From NCBI GenBank assembly GCA_030150595.1, contig JASLFQ010000105.1, positions 1 to 8,004 on the forward strand: DNA of 8,004 bases, in the 5' to 3' direction. How positions within the stretch are numbered: the first letter of the stretch is position 1; each line of letters starts with the position of its first letter. The notes beneath the pieces are model-generated. The model had not been told where the DNA came from and did no database searches. It saw nothing but the letters and a program-made list of their open reading frames with translations. The DNA is from Aquirhabdus sp. (lineage in GTDB: Bacteria; Pseudomonadota; Gammaproteobacteria; Pseudomonadales; Moraxellaceae). The position numbers and the translations under genes are program-made. Positions 1 to 6,326 of the stretch are shown piece after piece.

Positions 1-1
1 C

Positions 2-199
2 TTTGAACTCCAGACCGTCGATTGGCGTACAGATAAAAAGATCCCGAGTGAAGAACTCGCGGCAACCATCAAGACGTTGTATGACGCGGGTGTACAACAC
101 ATCGCCTATTACCCTGACGATTTTATTCAGGACAAACCAGATGCAGCCATTGTCCGCCCCGCATTTGACCAAAAATCAAATAAACCTGTAGTCCCTTAA
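2..199 (+). CDS. pgaB: PgaB C-terminus (partial): PNAG de-N-acetylase / glycoside hydrolase lipoprotein
   Basis: This is the 3' end of a gene that begins upstream; 65 codons and a TAA stop are visible. The translation contains ELQTVDWR, then IAYYPDDF, then a short hydrophilic tail. From memory this matches the extreme C-terminus of PgaB, where an ELQT-DWR strand and a YYPD-F strand close the second domain. PgaB is an outer-membrane lipoprotein with an N-terminal polysaccharide deacetylase domain and a C-terminal hydrolase-like PNAG-binding domain. It partly deacetylates the polymer in the periplasm before export through PgaA. Only the hydrolase-domain tail is present, so neither catalytic site can be judged. 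The identity rests on the short match plus pgaC and pgaD immediately downstream, with a gap of 28 nt. An overlapping reading frame at 3-191 is a shadow without support. Confidence 0.88.
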   Translation, partial: FELQTVDWRTDKKIPSEELAATIKTLYDAGVQHIAYYPDDFIQDKPDAAIVRPAFDQKSNKPVVP

Positions 200-212
200 C
201 CGTGCGAATATT

Positions 213-221
213 GAAGGGGGG
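213..221 (+). promoter_or_regulatory. Shine-Dalgarno site deciding the TTG start of pgaC
   Basis: The sequence GAAGGGGGG lies 6 nt before a TTG codon at 228. It is the only strong ribosome-binding site in the 28-nt pgaB-pgaC gap. No in-frame ATG occurs near it; the first lies 18 codons further down, inside the first membrane helix. This supports TTG as the real start. Confidence 0.7.
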
Positions 222-227
222 CTCCAT

Positions 228-1502
228 TTGAATACGCTGTGGCATGGCTTGTTAGGCTTTGTGTTCTATTATCCGCTGCTCATGTCCTATATCTGGATGA
301 TTGGCGCGCTTTTGTTTTACTGGCGGAATGAGAGAACTCAACCCGCCTACGATCAGCCGCCCGTCTTAGAGAATACGCCCTCAGTGAGCGTATTGATTCC
401 TTGCTTTAATGAAGGTGTCAACGCAGAAGAGACCATTCGTCATGCATTGGCGCTGGATTACCCAGATTTTGAAGTGATTGCCATTAATGATGGTAGCTCC
501 GACGAAACGGCTGAGGTGCTTAATCGACTTGCTCATCAGTGTCCAAAGCTGAAAGTGGTTCATTTAGCAGAAAATCAAGGGAAGGCAATGGCGTTACAGG
601 CTGGGAGCTTGCTTGCAAAATCAGAATTTCTGATTTGTATTGATGGCGACGCATTGCTTGACCCTTACGCCGCGCACTGGATGGTTCGTCACTTTGTCAA
701 TCATTCCCACGTTGCAGCAGTCACTGGAAACCCACGAATTCGTAATCGATCGACACTGATTGGTCGTGTGCAGGTCGGCGAGTTTTCCTCAATTGTCGGC
801 ATGATTAAGCGAGCACAACGCAGCTTTGGTCGACTGTTTACGGTATCTGGCGTGATTACCACCTTCCGCAAATCAGCGGTCCATCAAGTCGGTTACTGGT
901 CTGCAGATATGTTGACTGAAGATATTGATATTACGTGGAAATTGCAACGCGCGGGATGGGATGTCCGTTTCGAACCTAATTCGTTAGTTTGGATTCTCAT
1001 GCCTGAGACCCTCAATGGACTTTGGAAACAGCGCCTACGCTGGGCTATGGGCGGCGCACAAGTGTTGATAAAAAACTTTGCGGTGTTTCTACGTCCAAGT
1101 CAGAATTTCTTGTGGCCATTGATGGTTGAACTGTGTCTGACCTTGATCTGGTCATACCTGATGTTAGTTTTGGTATTTATCTGGGTAACTGGTTTATTAC
1201 TTCCTGATGGCTTGATTTGGCCTGTTGTTGGCTCTCCGCTCATTCCTCAAGGCAGTGGCGTGTTTTTAGGCGCAACTTGTTTATTGCAGTTTGCTATCAG
1301 TAAGTGGCTTGATGGTCGTTATGAGAGAGGCTTGGGTCGGAATTATTACTGGATGATCTGGTATCCGCTCATATTCTGGGTCATTAATATCTCAACTACA
1401 ATTACGGCGTTTCCTAAGGTATTATTAAGGAATGACGGCATCAGGGCGCGATGGGTTAGTCCTGATCGCGGCATACATTTGGAGGAGAAGAATAATGACT
1501 AA
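228..1502 (+). CDS. pgaC: PgaC: poly-beta-1,6-N-acetylglucosamine synthase, inner-membrane GT2 glycosyltransferase
   Basis: The 424-residue product is close to the length of known PgaC proteins (about 440). It polymerises UDP-GlcNAc into beta-1,6-linked PNAG at the inner membrane together with PgaD. An N-terminal hydrophobic stretch (about residues 8-31) is followed by a family 2 glycosyltransferase domain opening with SVSVLIPCFNEG at 52-63. The processive GT2 signature is intact: D88 in NDGSS, the DGD metal site at 139-141, TED at 230-232 (catalytic base), and QRLRW at 268-272. The C-terminal part has hydrophobic segments near 297-325, 343-358 and 373-396, consistent with membrane helices. 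The start is TTG, chosen because of the strong upstream ribosome-binding site. The 3' end overlaps pgaD by 8 nt, suggesting translational coupling. In studied relatives the PgaC-PgaD complex is activated by cyclic di-GMP; that is family knowledge, not visible here. Confidence 0.95.
   Translation: MNTLWHGLLGFVFYYPLLMSYIWMIGALLFYWRNERTQPAYDQPPVLENTPSVSVLIPCFNEGVNAEETIRHALALDYPDFEVIAINDGSSDETAEVLNRLAHQCPKLKVVHLAENQGKAMALQAGSLLAKSEFLICIDGDALLDPYAAHWMVRHFVNHSHVAAVTGNPRIRNRSTLIGRVQVGEFSSIVGMIKRAQRSFGRLFTVSGVITTFRKSAVHQVGYWSADMLTEDIDITWKLQRAGWDVRFEPNSLVWILMPETLNGLWKQRLRWAMGGAQVLIKNFAVFLRPSQNFLWPLMVELCLTLIWSYLMLVLVFIWVTGLLLPDGLIWPVVGSPLIPQGSGVFLGATCLLQFAISKWLDGRYERGLGRNYYWMIWYPLIFWVINISTTITAFPKVLLRNDGIRARWVSPDRGIHLEEKNND
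1481..1487 (+). promoter_or_regulatory. Shine-Dalgarno site for pgaD inside pgaC
   Basis: GGAGGAG lies 7 nt before the ATG at 1495 and within the last codons of pgaC. It fixes the pgaD start at 1495 instead of the upstream in-frame ATG at 1432, which has no such site. It also explains efficient reinitiation after pgaC. Confidence 0.8.
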
Positions 1503-1911
1503 TCCGTTAATCATTAATATCCGAAAGCAACTCAATTGGCGTCAGCGATTCTTTTCTGACAGCTCGACAGCCCTGATGTGGGGTATGTGGCTGTATCTCT
1601 GGCGTCCTCTGGTTGTAATCTCCAGTGTGCATGCGGTGACACATCCATTTGTGCACATTGTTACTAAAATCACGCCAACCACGATGGGCTACATCATCGG
1701 AACGGTGATTTGTGGAACTGCAGGTTTATTGCTCTGGACACTGTTGCCAGCACGCCGTGTCAAGCCGATCGCGCATAAGACGCTGACTGACTATGCCCGC
1801 CATTTTCAGCTGTCTAAGCAAGAAATCATTGCAGGTCGCGAAGCACATATTTGCACGGTTTATCATGATGCACATGGCAAGATTATTGCCGTTCGCCCTC
1901 AAGAGTTATAA
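1495..1911 (+). CDS. pgaD: PgaD: PNAG synthase accessory membrane protein
   Basis: The 138-residue product matches the size of Escherichia coli PgaD (about 137). PgaD is a small inner-membrane subunit that stabilises PgaC and contributes to cyclic di-GMP responsiveness of PNAG synthesis. Two hydrophobic segments are visible, about residues 25-45 and 64-84, separated by a short loop. They are followed by the positively charged ARRVK at 86-90 and a cytoplasmic tail of about 50 residues. The tail ends in VYHDAHGKIIAVRP, which resembles the end of other PgaD proteins. Sequence conservation in this family is low, so the call leans on size, topology and position directly after pgaC with an 8-nt overlap. 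It is the last gene of the operon: a repeat and a terminator follow and the next gene is convergent. Confidence 0.88.
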   Translation: MTNPLIINIRKQLNWRQRFFSDSSTALMWGMWLYLWRPLVVISSVHAVTHPFVHIVTKITPTTMGYIIGTVICGTAGLLLWTLLPARRVKPIAHKTLTDYARHFQLSKQEIIAGREAHICTVYHDAHGKIIAVRPQEL

Positions 1912-1920
1912 ATAAACCTA

Positions 1921-2020
1921 TCTCCTTCCCCATGAGGGGGAAGGTCGGGATGGGGGTGCTTTTAAAGCTAAAAATCAAAAGCATCCCCATCTAAATCTTC
2001 CCCTTCAAGGGGAAGACTTC
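1921..2020. repeat. Imperfect palindromic intergenic repeat made of nested hairpins (REP/MITE-like)
   Basis: Three nested inverted repeats are visible. Hairpin one is CCTTCCCC at 1924-1931 paired with GGGGAAGG at 1937-1944. Hairpin two is TCTTCCCCTT at 1996-2005 paired with AAGGGGAAGA at 2007-2016. Between them, 1949-1963 (GATGGGGGTGCTTTT) pairs with 1979-1993, with one G-T wobble. The left and right halves are therefore also imperfect reverse complements of each other over about 43 bp. It contains no gene and no obvious target-site duplication. Similar GGGGAAGG...GATGGGGGTG palindromes occur between genes in Acinetobacter and other bacteria as far as I recall, so this is probably a dispersed repeat. 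Copy number cannot be judged from one window. Confidence 0.75.
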
Positions 2021-2071
2021 AAAGCATAAAACAACAAACACCCTTTCAACTGCCAACGATCATTCAGCAAT

Positions 2072-2101
2072 AAAAAACCCGCTATCGCTAGCGGGTTTTT
2101 T
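2072..2101. terminator. Bidirectional intrinsic terminator between pgaD and the monooxygenase gene
   Basis: The stem CCCGCTA (2078-2084) pairs with TAGCGGG (2089-2095) around a TCGC loop. A run of six A precedes it and six T follow, so it can end transcription in either direction. It suits the convergent arrangement here: the pga operon arrives from the left and the minus-strand gene ends at 2120. Confidence 0.92.
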
Positions 2102-2119
2102 ACATCTTAGACGTTCAGA

Positions 2120-3493
2120 TTAAGAAATCTGTAGGTGCTTCGATGGGAATTTCTTATAGTGAGCTTTAACACCTTGTGGTGGCTTACCGATGTCGATGCC
2201 CGCTTTACGCAGTTCAACTTTAAGATCATCGCGATGACCGTGATAATCCACTTCAACCGCATGGCGTTGACCGCCTTCGAATGGGAAGTGTGGGTTATCG
2301 ATTTCATGCTGGATCGCAGCGTGCATATTGGTTGGGCGCTTGTATTTGCCTACGATTTCTTGGCAAGCCAATTTCGCTTGATAATCCGCCAATGGCCAGA
2401 TACAACCGATTGGTTGGAATAGACCAATGAAATACAGATTGTCGTAGTCTGCATGCATCATTTTGCGGAATAGTGGAATTTTTTCCGCATGTTTGAAATT
2501 GATAAATGTGGTGTCAAAGAATGGGAAAGTCGTCCAGAAACCTGTACATGCGCAAATGATATCGAAACGTTCGCGAGTACCATCGGTGAACTCAACCACA
2601 CCGCCGTCTACGCGTTGAATGCCTGGACGTGGCTTAATACGACCATGACGAATGAAGTCGAACAAGTCAGAGTTTGCCGTTGGATGTGCAGACAATGGCA
2701 AAATCTTGTTTTTTGGCAAGCCATACTGTTTGTATGAGCCTTGCAGTAAGTACAGTGCGCTTTTCAGTGCATACTGTTTAACGATTTTCGGCATCATATT
2801 ACCGCTTGCTGCAAACACGTCAGTTGGACGACCAAACAGGAACTTCGGTACAAACCATTGTGGGCTACGCATCGACAAGCAGACTTTATTAGCGATACGC
2901 GCTGATTCAACCGCAACGTCACACGCTGAATTACCACCGCCAATCACGAGTACATCTTTACCGCGCCATTCTTCATTCACGCCTTTAAAGTCATGCGAGT
3001 GCATGAATTTGCCAGTAAATTTGCCGTTAAGATCTGGGTATTTTGGATCCCAATGATGACCATTCGATACCATCAACACATTGAAAACTTCTTCTTGTGC
3101 TTTGCCTTTCGCATCGGTGAATTCGACTTTCCAATCGCCATTTGGCAGGCGGCTTACATGGTTAACTGTGGTGTCAAAACGAACATGGTCGTATACGCCG
3201 AAATGCTTTGCATAAGACTCAAAATACGCTTGTAGCTGGTTATGCTTTGGATAATCGGGGTAATCATCTGGCATTGGGAAATCTTCGTATTCTGACCAGA
3301 CGCGTGAGCTGATGATATGAGTATTTTCATAAACGCTGGAGTGACCAGTTTTTGAATTAAAAACCCAGTTTCCGCCGATTTTATCGTTCTTCTCAAATAC
3401 AACAACATTCAACCCTGCTTCAATACAGTTTTTAGCGGCAGTAATACCACTTGGGCCTGCACCAATCACGCAAACTCGCTTATTCGATTGCAT
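2120..3493 (-). CDS. Class B flavin-containing monooxygenase (FMO family, FAD/NADPH)
   Basis: The 457-residue protein inserts one oxygen atom from O2 into a substrate using FAD and NADPH. FAD-binding GAGPSG is at 11-16, followed by EKNDKIGGNW at 34-43. The FMO signature FxGxxxHxxxF is complete at 159-169, with F instead of the W typical of Baeyer-Villiger enzymes, pointing to FMO proper. The NADPH Rossmann loop GGGNSA is at 185-190 and the late CTGF motif at 316-319. The segment at 71-110 (DFPMPDDYPDYPKHN and the following Y-AKHF) looks much like animal and plant FMOs. There is no clear membrane anchor, so it is probably cytosolic. The substrate is unknown: N- or S-oxygenation fits the motif, while a long-chain ketone or alkane role as in AlmA is possible but AlmA is longer (about 496) and differs. 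GGAG at 3501-3504 precedes the ATG by 7 nt. It is divergent from a TetR gene that probably controls it. Confidence 0.88.
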   Translation of the reverse strand: MQSNKRVCVIGAGPSGITAAKNCIEAGLNVVVFEKNDKIGGNWVFNSKTGHSSVYENTHIISSRVWSEYEDFPMPDDYPDYPKHNQLQAYFESYAKHFGVYDHVRFDTTVNHVSRLPNGDWKVEFTDAKGKAQEEVFNVLMVSNGHHWDPKYPDLNGKFTGKFMHSHDFKGVNEEWRGKDVLVIGGGNSACDVAVESARIANKVCLSMRSPQWFVPKFLFGRPTDVFAASGNMMPKIVKQYALKSALYLLQGSYKQYGLPKNKILPLSAHPTANSDLFDFIRHGRIKPRPGIQRVDGGVVEFTDGTRERFDIICACTGFWTTFPFFDTTFINFKHAEKIPLFRKMMHADYDNLYFIGLFQPIGCIWPLADYQAKLACQEIVGKYKRPTNMHAAIQHEIDNPHFPFEGGQRHAVEVDYHGHRDDLKVELRKAGIDIGKPPQGVKAHYKKFPSKHLQIS

Positions 3494-3515
3494 CCTAATT
3501 CTCCATCATAAAGTA

Positions 3516-3544
3516 AAGACTTTTTTAGACGAGTTGGCTATAAT
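3516..3544 (+). promoter_or_regulatory. Candidate sigma-70 promoter of the TetR-family gene
   Basis: A perfect TATAAT is present at 3539-3544, about 32 nt before the ATG, predicting a start near 3551. The -35 position with 17-nt spacing reads AAGACT, only 3 of 6 matches. The -10 box lies inside the inverted repeat at 3532-3550, as expected for an autorepressed gene. Confidence 0.55.
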
Positions 3545-3550
3545 CCAACT
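3532..3550. promoter_or_regulatory. Candidate TetR-family operator: AGTTGG-N7-CCAACT
   Basis: Two perfect 6-bp arms (3532-3537 and 3545-3550) flank a 7-nt core that contains most of the TATAAT. The 19-bp length is typical of TetR-family operators. It covers the -10 regions of both divergent promoter candidates, so a bound dimer would be expected to block the regulator gene and the monooxygenase gene together. Assignment to the adjacent regulator is inference from position. Confidence 0.55.
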
Positions 3551-3565
3551 TTTGTCAGTTTTCAA
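3537..3565 (-). promoter_or_regulatory. Candidate sigma-70 promoter of the monooxygenase gene
   Basis: Read on the minus strand, TTGAAA (3565-3560) is separated by 17 nt from TATAGC (3542-3537). This predicts a transcript start near 3530 and a leader of roughly 36 nt. The -10 box is weak (4 of 6), so activity may be low or regulated. It overlaps the plus-strand promoter of the regulator gene. Confidence 0.45.
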
Positions 3566-3568
3566 AAG
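3549..3568. promoter_or_regulatory. Second inverted repeat CTTTTG-N8-CAAAAG in the regulator leader
   Basis: Perfect 6-bp arms at 3549-3554 and 3563-3568 overlap the end of the first palindrome by two bases. The repeat covers the predicted start region of the regulator transcript and the -35 box proposed for the monooxygenase. It could be a second binding site or a small RNA hairpin; the AT-rich arms could also be chance. Confidence 0.3.
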
Positions 3569-3575
3569 ATAACTT

Positions 3576-4244
3576 ATGTCGGATTTTAATGCAAGCCCTA
3601 TTTATACCTTAGAAGAGATTCAACTCGGATTAAATTCCAGGGCCCCTCTTCAAGAGCGCTCGCAACAACGAGTGGCTTTGGGGTTGCAAGCGGCTGAACG
3701 GTTATTGGTCCGCATTGGGCCAGAAGAAACATCTATCCCAGAAATTGCAATTGAATCAGGCGTCCCACGTGCCAGTCTGTACCAGTTTTATCCCAGCAAA
3801 TACGCGATCTTCGCCCACCTCGCGCAAATTCATCTGCGACGCCTTGAAAACATCGTCAAGGAAAAAGCGCTCGAAGGGATAAATACAAATTTACAAAATT
3901 TAGAAGTCATGGTGACCGTACTCGCCAATATCGTGGCGGATTATTATGACGCAACGCCTGTCGCCAGTATTCTCGTGCTCGGTGGTCCTTTTAGCCAGAC
4001 GTCTTATCACGCACAAGAAGCGATGATTGAGAACATTACCCACACCATTCGCAAATTCTTTAGCCAAGTCGATCCGCCACTGGCTTTACCAGAAAAACCT
4101 GACGTCGTCACGCTGGTCATCGAAATTGCGTTTACTTGTATGAAACATGGCTACTATCGAGAGAACTTCATTTCACCAATGATTCGTGAACAAGCCGCTA
4201 GAGCAGCGCTTGCCTATCTGAAAAGTTGGGAAAAGGTGTCGTAA
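3576..4244 (+). CDS. TetR/AcrR-family transcriptional regulator
   Basis: The 222-residue protein has the size and layout of a TetR-type one-component regulator. The N-terminal DNA-binding domain runs from about residue 28 to 85, with the helix-turn-helix at about 52-72. There TSIPEIAIESGVPRASLYQFYPSK shows the usual family pattern of G-V, then S-Y-F, then K. About 25 residues precede the domain. The remaining 135 residues are mainly helical and should form the dimer and ligand pocket; their sequence does not reveal the ligand. It is transcribed away from the monooxygenase gene with only 82 bp between the start codons, and a palindrome covers both promoter candidates, so autoregulation and control of the monooxygenase are the simplest reading. 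The ATG at 3576 has only a weak purine-rich sequence (AAAAGA) upstream, suggesting modest translation. A terminator follows 65 nt after the stop. Confidence 0.88.
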   Translation: MSDFNASPIYTLEEIQLGLNSRAPLQERSQQRVALGLQAAERLLVRIGPEETSIPEIAIESGVPRASLYQFYPSKYAIFAHLAQIHLRRLENIVKEKALEGINTNLQNLEVMVTVLANIVADYYDATPVASILVLGGPFSQTSYHAQEAMIENITHTIRKFFSQVDPPLALPEKPDVVTLVIEIAFTCMKHGYYRENFISPMIREQAARAALAYLKSWEKVS

Positions 4245-4309
4245 AGCGGCGACTACTGCGTCAGCGGAACTGGTTAATGAATCGCAAAATATTCATCAGA
4301 AAACCCAAT

Positions 4310-4336
4310 AAAAAACAGCCATTAAGGCTGTTTTTT
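4310..4336. terminator. Bidirectional intrinsic terminator between the TetR gene and fadD
   Basis: ACAGCC (4315-4320) pairs with GGCTGT (4326-4331) around an ATTAA loop, extended by a six-A run on the left and a six-T run on the right. It can act in both directions and separates the convergent regulator and fadD transcripts. The rest of the spacer (4245-4309) shows nothing further. Confidence 0.9.
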
Positions 4337-4362
4337 ATTACTCGTTTAGCAATCGTTCAGAA

Positions 4363-6039
4363 TTAATGACGCAATTCTTTACGAAGAATCTTACCGACTG
4401 GGCTCTTCGGCAATTCAGCGATGAACTCGATGTACTTCGGACGTTTGTAACCTGTCAGATTCTCAGCGATATACGCTTTTAACTCAGCTTCGGTCAGACT
4501 TGGATCTTTCTTCACGACGAACAGTTTTGGTACTTCGCCGCTCTTTTCATCAGGAACGCCAATTGCAGCGGCTTCTAGAACTTTAGGATTATTGGTAATG
4601 ACTTCTTCAATTTCAGCAGGATAGACATTGAAACCAGACACCAAAATCATGTCTTTTTTACGATCCACGATTTTAACAAAACCGCGCTCATCCATAATGC
4701 CGATGTCACCCGTGCGGAAATAACCATCAGCGGTCATCACTTTTTCGGTCTCATCAGGACGATTCCAATAGCCTTTCATCACCTGAGGTCCACGGATTGA
4801 AATTTCACCGCGCTCACCTTGCGCAACATCTTTGCCATCATCATCCAAAATCGCGACATCAGTTGACGGTAGCGGAATACCAATCGTGCCAGTATAGGCA
4901 GTGATGTTGACAGGATTTGAGGTTGCTGCAGGTGAAGTTTCTGACAAACCATAAGCTTCAACAATAGGCTTACCTGTAATCTTCTGCCATGCCGCTGCAG
5001 TTGCTGGCAATACCGCCATACCGCCACCCAAAGAAAATCTCAGTTTTGAGAAATCCAACGCTTGAAATTCAGCATTATTGACCAGTGCATTAAACAAAGT
5101 ATTTACGGCAGGCAGAATACTTGGTTTGTAAGTACCAATCTCTTTCACTAAACCAGGAATATCGCGTGGATTAGGAATAAGAACAACCAACAGACCTTTG
5201 CGCATGCCCAATAACGCACAGCACATCAACGCAAAAATATGATACAGCGGCAAAGCACAAAGAATTGTGTCTTGCGGTCCTTTTGGATCATCTGAACCTA
5301 ATGCAGTGCTAAAGAAGGCTTCCGCTTGCAGCAAATTACCCACCAAATTGGAGTGAGTTAATTCTGCACCTTTAGACACACCCGTTGTACCGCCAGTGTA
5401 TTGTAGAACTGCTGTATCAGCCAAGCCCACGACTGGACGCTGATATTTACGCGCGCTGACTTTATTAAGCGCATCTTTAAAATGAACGGAACCTTTAATC
5501 GACCAAGCTGGCACTTGCTTACGCACACGGCGCACCACCAAATCAACAATCGTGCCTTTAACCAGACCGAGCATTTCACCGACGCTACCCACGATAACGT
5601 GTTTGACAGGTGTGTTGGCAACAACTTCTTGTAGTACAGAAGCAAAGTTCTCCAGAACAATGATCACTTCGGCACCAGAATCTTTCAACTGATGTTCGAG
5701 TTCACGCGCTGTATAAAGTGGGTTTACATTCACCAAAACATATCCAGCACGTAGAATCGCGAGAACAGAGATTGGATATTGCAGGACGTTGGGCAACATC
5801 ACCGCGATTCGTGCACCTTTTTTGAGACCGAGTGATTGCAAGTATGCCGCTAATTGACGACTTTTCTGATCCAATTCACTGTAAGTGACGCGCTTTTCCA
5901 TACACACGAATGCATCACGCTTACCAAATAATTGAATGCTGCGTTCGAATACATCGATCAGCGAGGTATTACTCGCTGGCATTACAATCTCGTGTGGCGT
6001 CCCTACAGGATACGCATCAAACCAAGGCTTATTCGTCAT
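4363..6039 (-). CDS. fadD: FadD: long-chain fatty acid--CoA ligase
   Basis: The 558-residue product is near the usual FadD length (about 560). It activates fatty acids with ATP and coenzyme A, by way of an acyl-adenylate, for beta-oxidation or lipid synthesis at the inner face of the cytoplasmic membrane. All hallmark motifs of the adenylate-forming family are intact. The P-loop-like YTGGTTGVSKGA is at 214-225, YGLSETSP at 363-370 and YFRTGD at 440-445. The fatty-acyl-CoA synthetase signature DRKKDMILVSGFNVYPAEIE is at 459-478, and the C-terminal PKSPVGKILRK at 544-554 carries catalytic K550. The N-terminal opening KPWFDAYPVGTPHEI is typical of bacterial FadD. The ATG is preceded by GAAGAGAGA (6054-6046) with 6-nt spacing. 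It stands alone: 287 nt separate it from parC upstream, and a terminator separates it from the TetR gene. Chain-length preference cannot be read from sequence. Confidence 0.95.
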   Translation of the reverse strand: MTNKPWFDAYPVGTPHEIVMPASNTSLIDVFERSIQLFGKRDAFVCMEKRVTYSELDQKSRQLAAYLQSLGLKKGARIAVMLPNVLQYPISVLAILRAGYVLVNVNPLYTARELEHQLKDSGAEVIIVLENFASVLQEVVANTPVKHVIVGSVGEMLGLVKGTIVDLVVRRVRKQVPAWSIKGSVHFKDALNKVSARKYQRPVVGLADTAVLQYTGGTTGVSKGAELTHSNLVGNLLQAEAFFSTALGSDDPKGPQDTILCALPLYHIFALMCCALLGMRKGLLVVLIPNPRDIPGLVKEIGTYKPSILPAVNTLFNALVNNAEFQALDFSKLRFSLGGGMAVLPATAAAWQKITGKPIVEAYGLSETSPAATSNPVNITAYTGTIGIPLPSTDVAILDDDGKDVAQGERGEISIRGPQVMKGYWNRPDETEKVMTADGYFRTGDIGIMDERGFVKIVDRKKDMILVSGFNVYPAEIEEVITNNPKVLEAAAIGVPDEKSGEVPKLFVVKKDPSLTEAELKAYIAENLTGYKRPKYIEFIAELPKSPVGKILRKELRH

Positions 6040-6139
6040 ACTGATTCTCTCTTCGCTTGCAAATTCAGGTTTGATTATTTAACGGCGTCCATATCACATA
6101 TGTTTTCGTTATCAATCAGGCATTGGTTTTAAAACTATC

Positions 6140-6183
6140 TTTATTTCGACGCCTTATGAAATAACCATGTCTTTCGAAATAAA
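6140..6183. repeat. Inverted and direct GAAATAA repeats upstream of fadD
   Basis: TTTATTTCGA (6140-6149) and TCGAAATAAA (6174-6183) are perfect 10-bp inverted arms separated by 24 nt. A third copy of the core, GAAATAA at 6158-6164, lies exactly 18 bp before the copy at 6176-6182. The cluster lies 101-144 nt ahead of the fadD start codon, where a regulator could bind. It does not resemble the GAAAC-N4-GTTTC site known for PsrA. Confidence 0.5.
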
Positions 6184-6200
6184 AGTTTGCGCAACTTAAC

Positions 6201-6225
6201 AAAAAAAGCCCGCAATCACACTGGC
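6201..6225 (-). terminator. Weak candidate terminator for parC
   Basis: Read on the minus strand, GCCAGTG (6225-6219) and TGCGGGC (6214-6208) form a short stem with an A-G mismatch and two G-T pairs. A run of seven T (6207-6201) follows. It lies about 100 nt after the parC stop. The T-run is convincing but the stem is poor. Confidence 0.35.
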
Positions 6226-6326
6226 ACGACTGATCAAAAGCATGACCCACTCGTCACCACAAATCCATATGTATAGCATTGAGTCTAACGCATTCCGCTC
6301 TAAAACCACAGCCTGCGCCAGACAAA

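Larger units (their letters stand above)
6040..6326. other. Intergenic region between parC and fadD
   Basis: This 287-bp stretch holds the fadD leader and the parC 3' region, both read on the minus strand. It contains the GAAATAA-type repeats at 6140-6183, a short palindrome (AAGTT-N5-AACTT at 6183-6197, containing TTGCGCAA), and an A-run next to a weak hairpin at 6201-6225. A minus-strand TTGATA near 6106-6111 could be a -35 box for fadD, but no convincing -10 follows at the right spacing, so I do not call a promoter. I see no gene. Confidence 0.6.

Noticed and set aside
3..191. Open frame of 62 codons over the window start
   Set aside because: It overlaps the pgaB 3' end in another frame, has no family features and starts at a TTG without a ribosome-binding site. 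The frame starting at 2 gives a recognisable PgaB tail.
1432..1494. Upstream in-frame ATG extending pgaD by 21 residues
   Set aside because: The extension lies fully inside pgaC, lacks a good ribosome-binding site and would make PgaD longer than its family. The ATG at 1495 has GGAGGAG at ideal spacing.
2135..3235. Several plus-strand open frames of 80-134 codons
   Set aside because: They are antisense shadows of the well-supported monooxygenase gene, with no domain-like sequence or proper translation signals.
2120..3493. Identification as AlmA long-chain alkane monooxygenase
   Set aside because: The protein is about 40 residues shorter than AlmA, its N-terminus differs, and its signature motif fits FMOs better than the Baeyer-Villiger-like group. 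A hydrocarbon role is kept only as a hypothesis.
4779..5660. Minus-strand open frames of 82 and 100 codons inside fadD
   Set aside because: They are out-of-frame readings of fadD; the fadD frame carries every catalytic motif without interruption.
2120..6039. A single FMO-TetR-fadD operon or pathway cluster
   Set aside because: The genes are on opposite strands and a strong bidirectional terminator at 4310-4336 lies between the regulator and fadD, so only adjacency supports a link.
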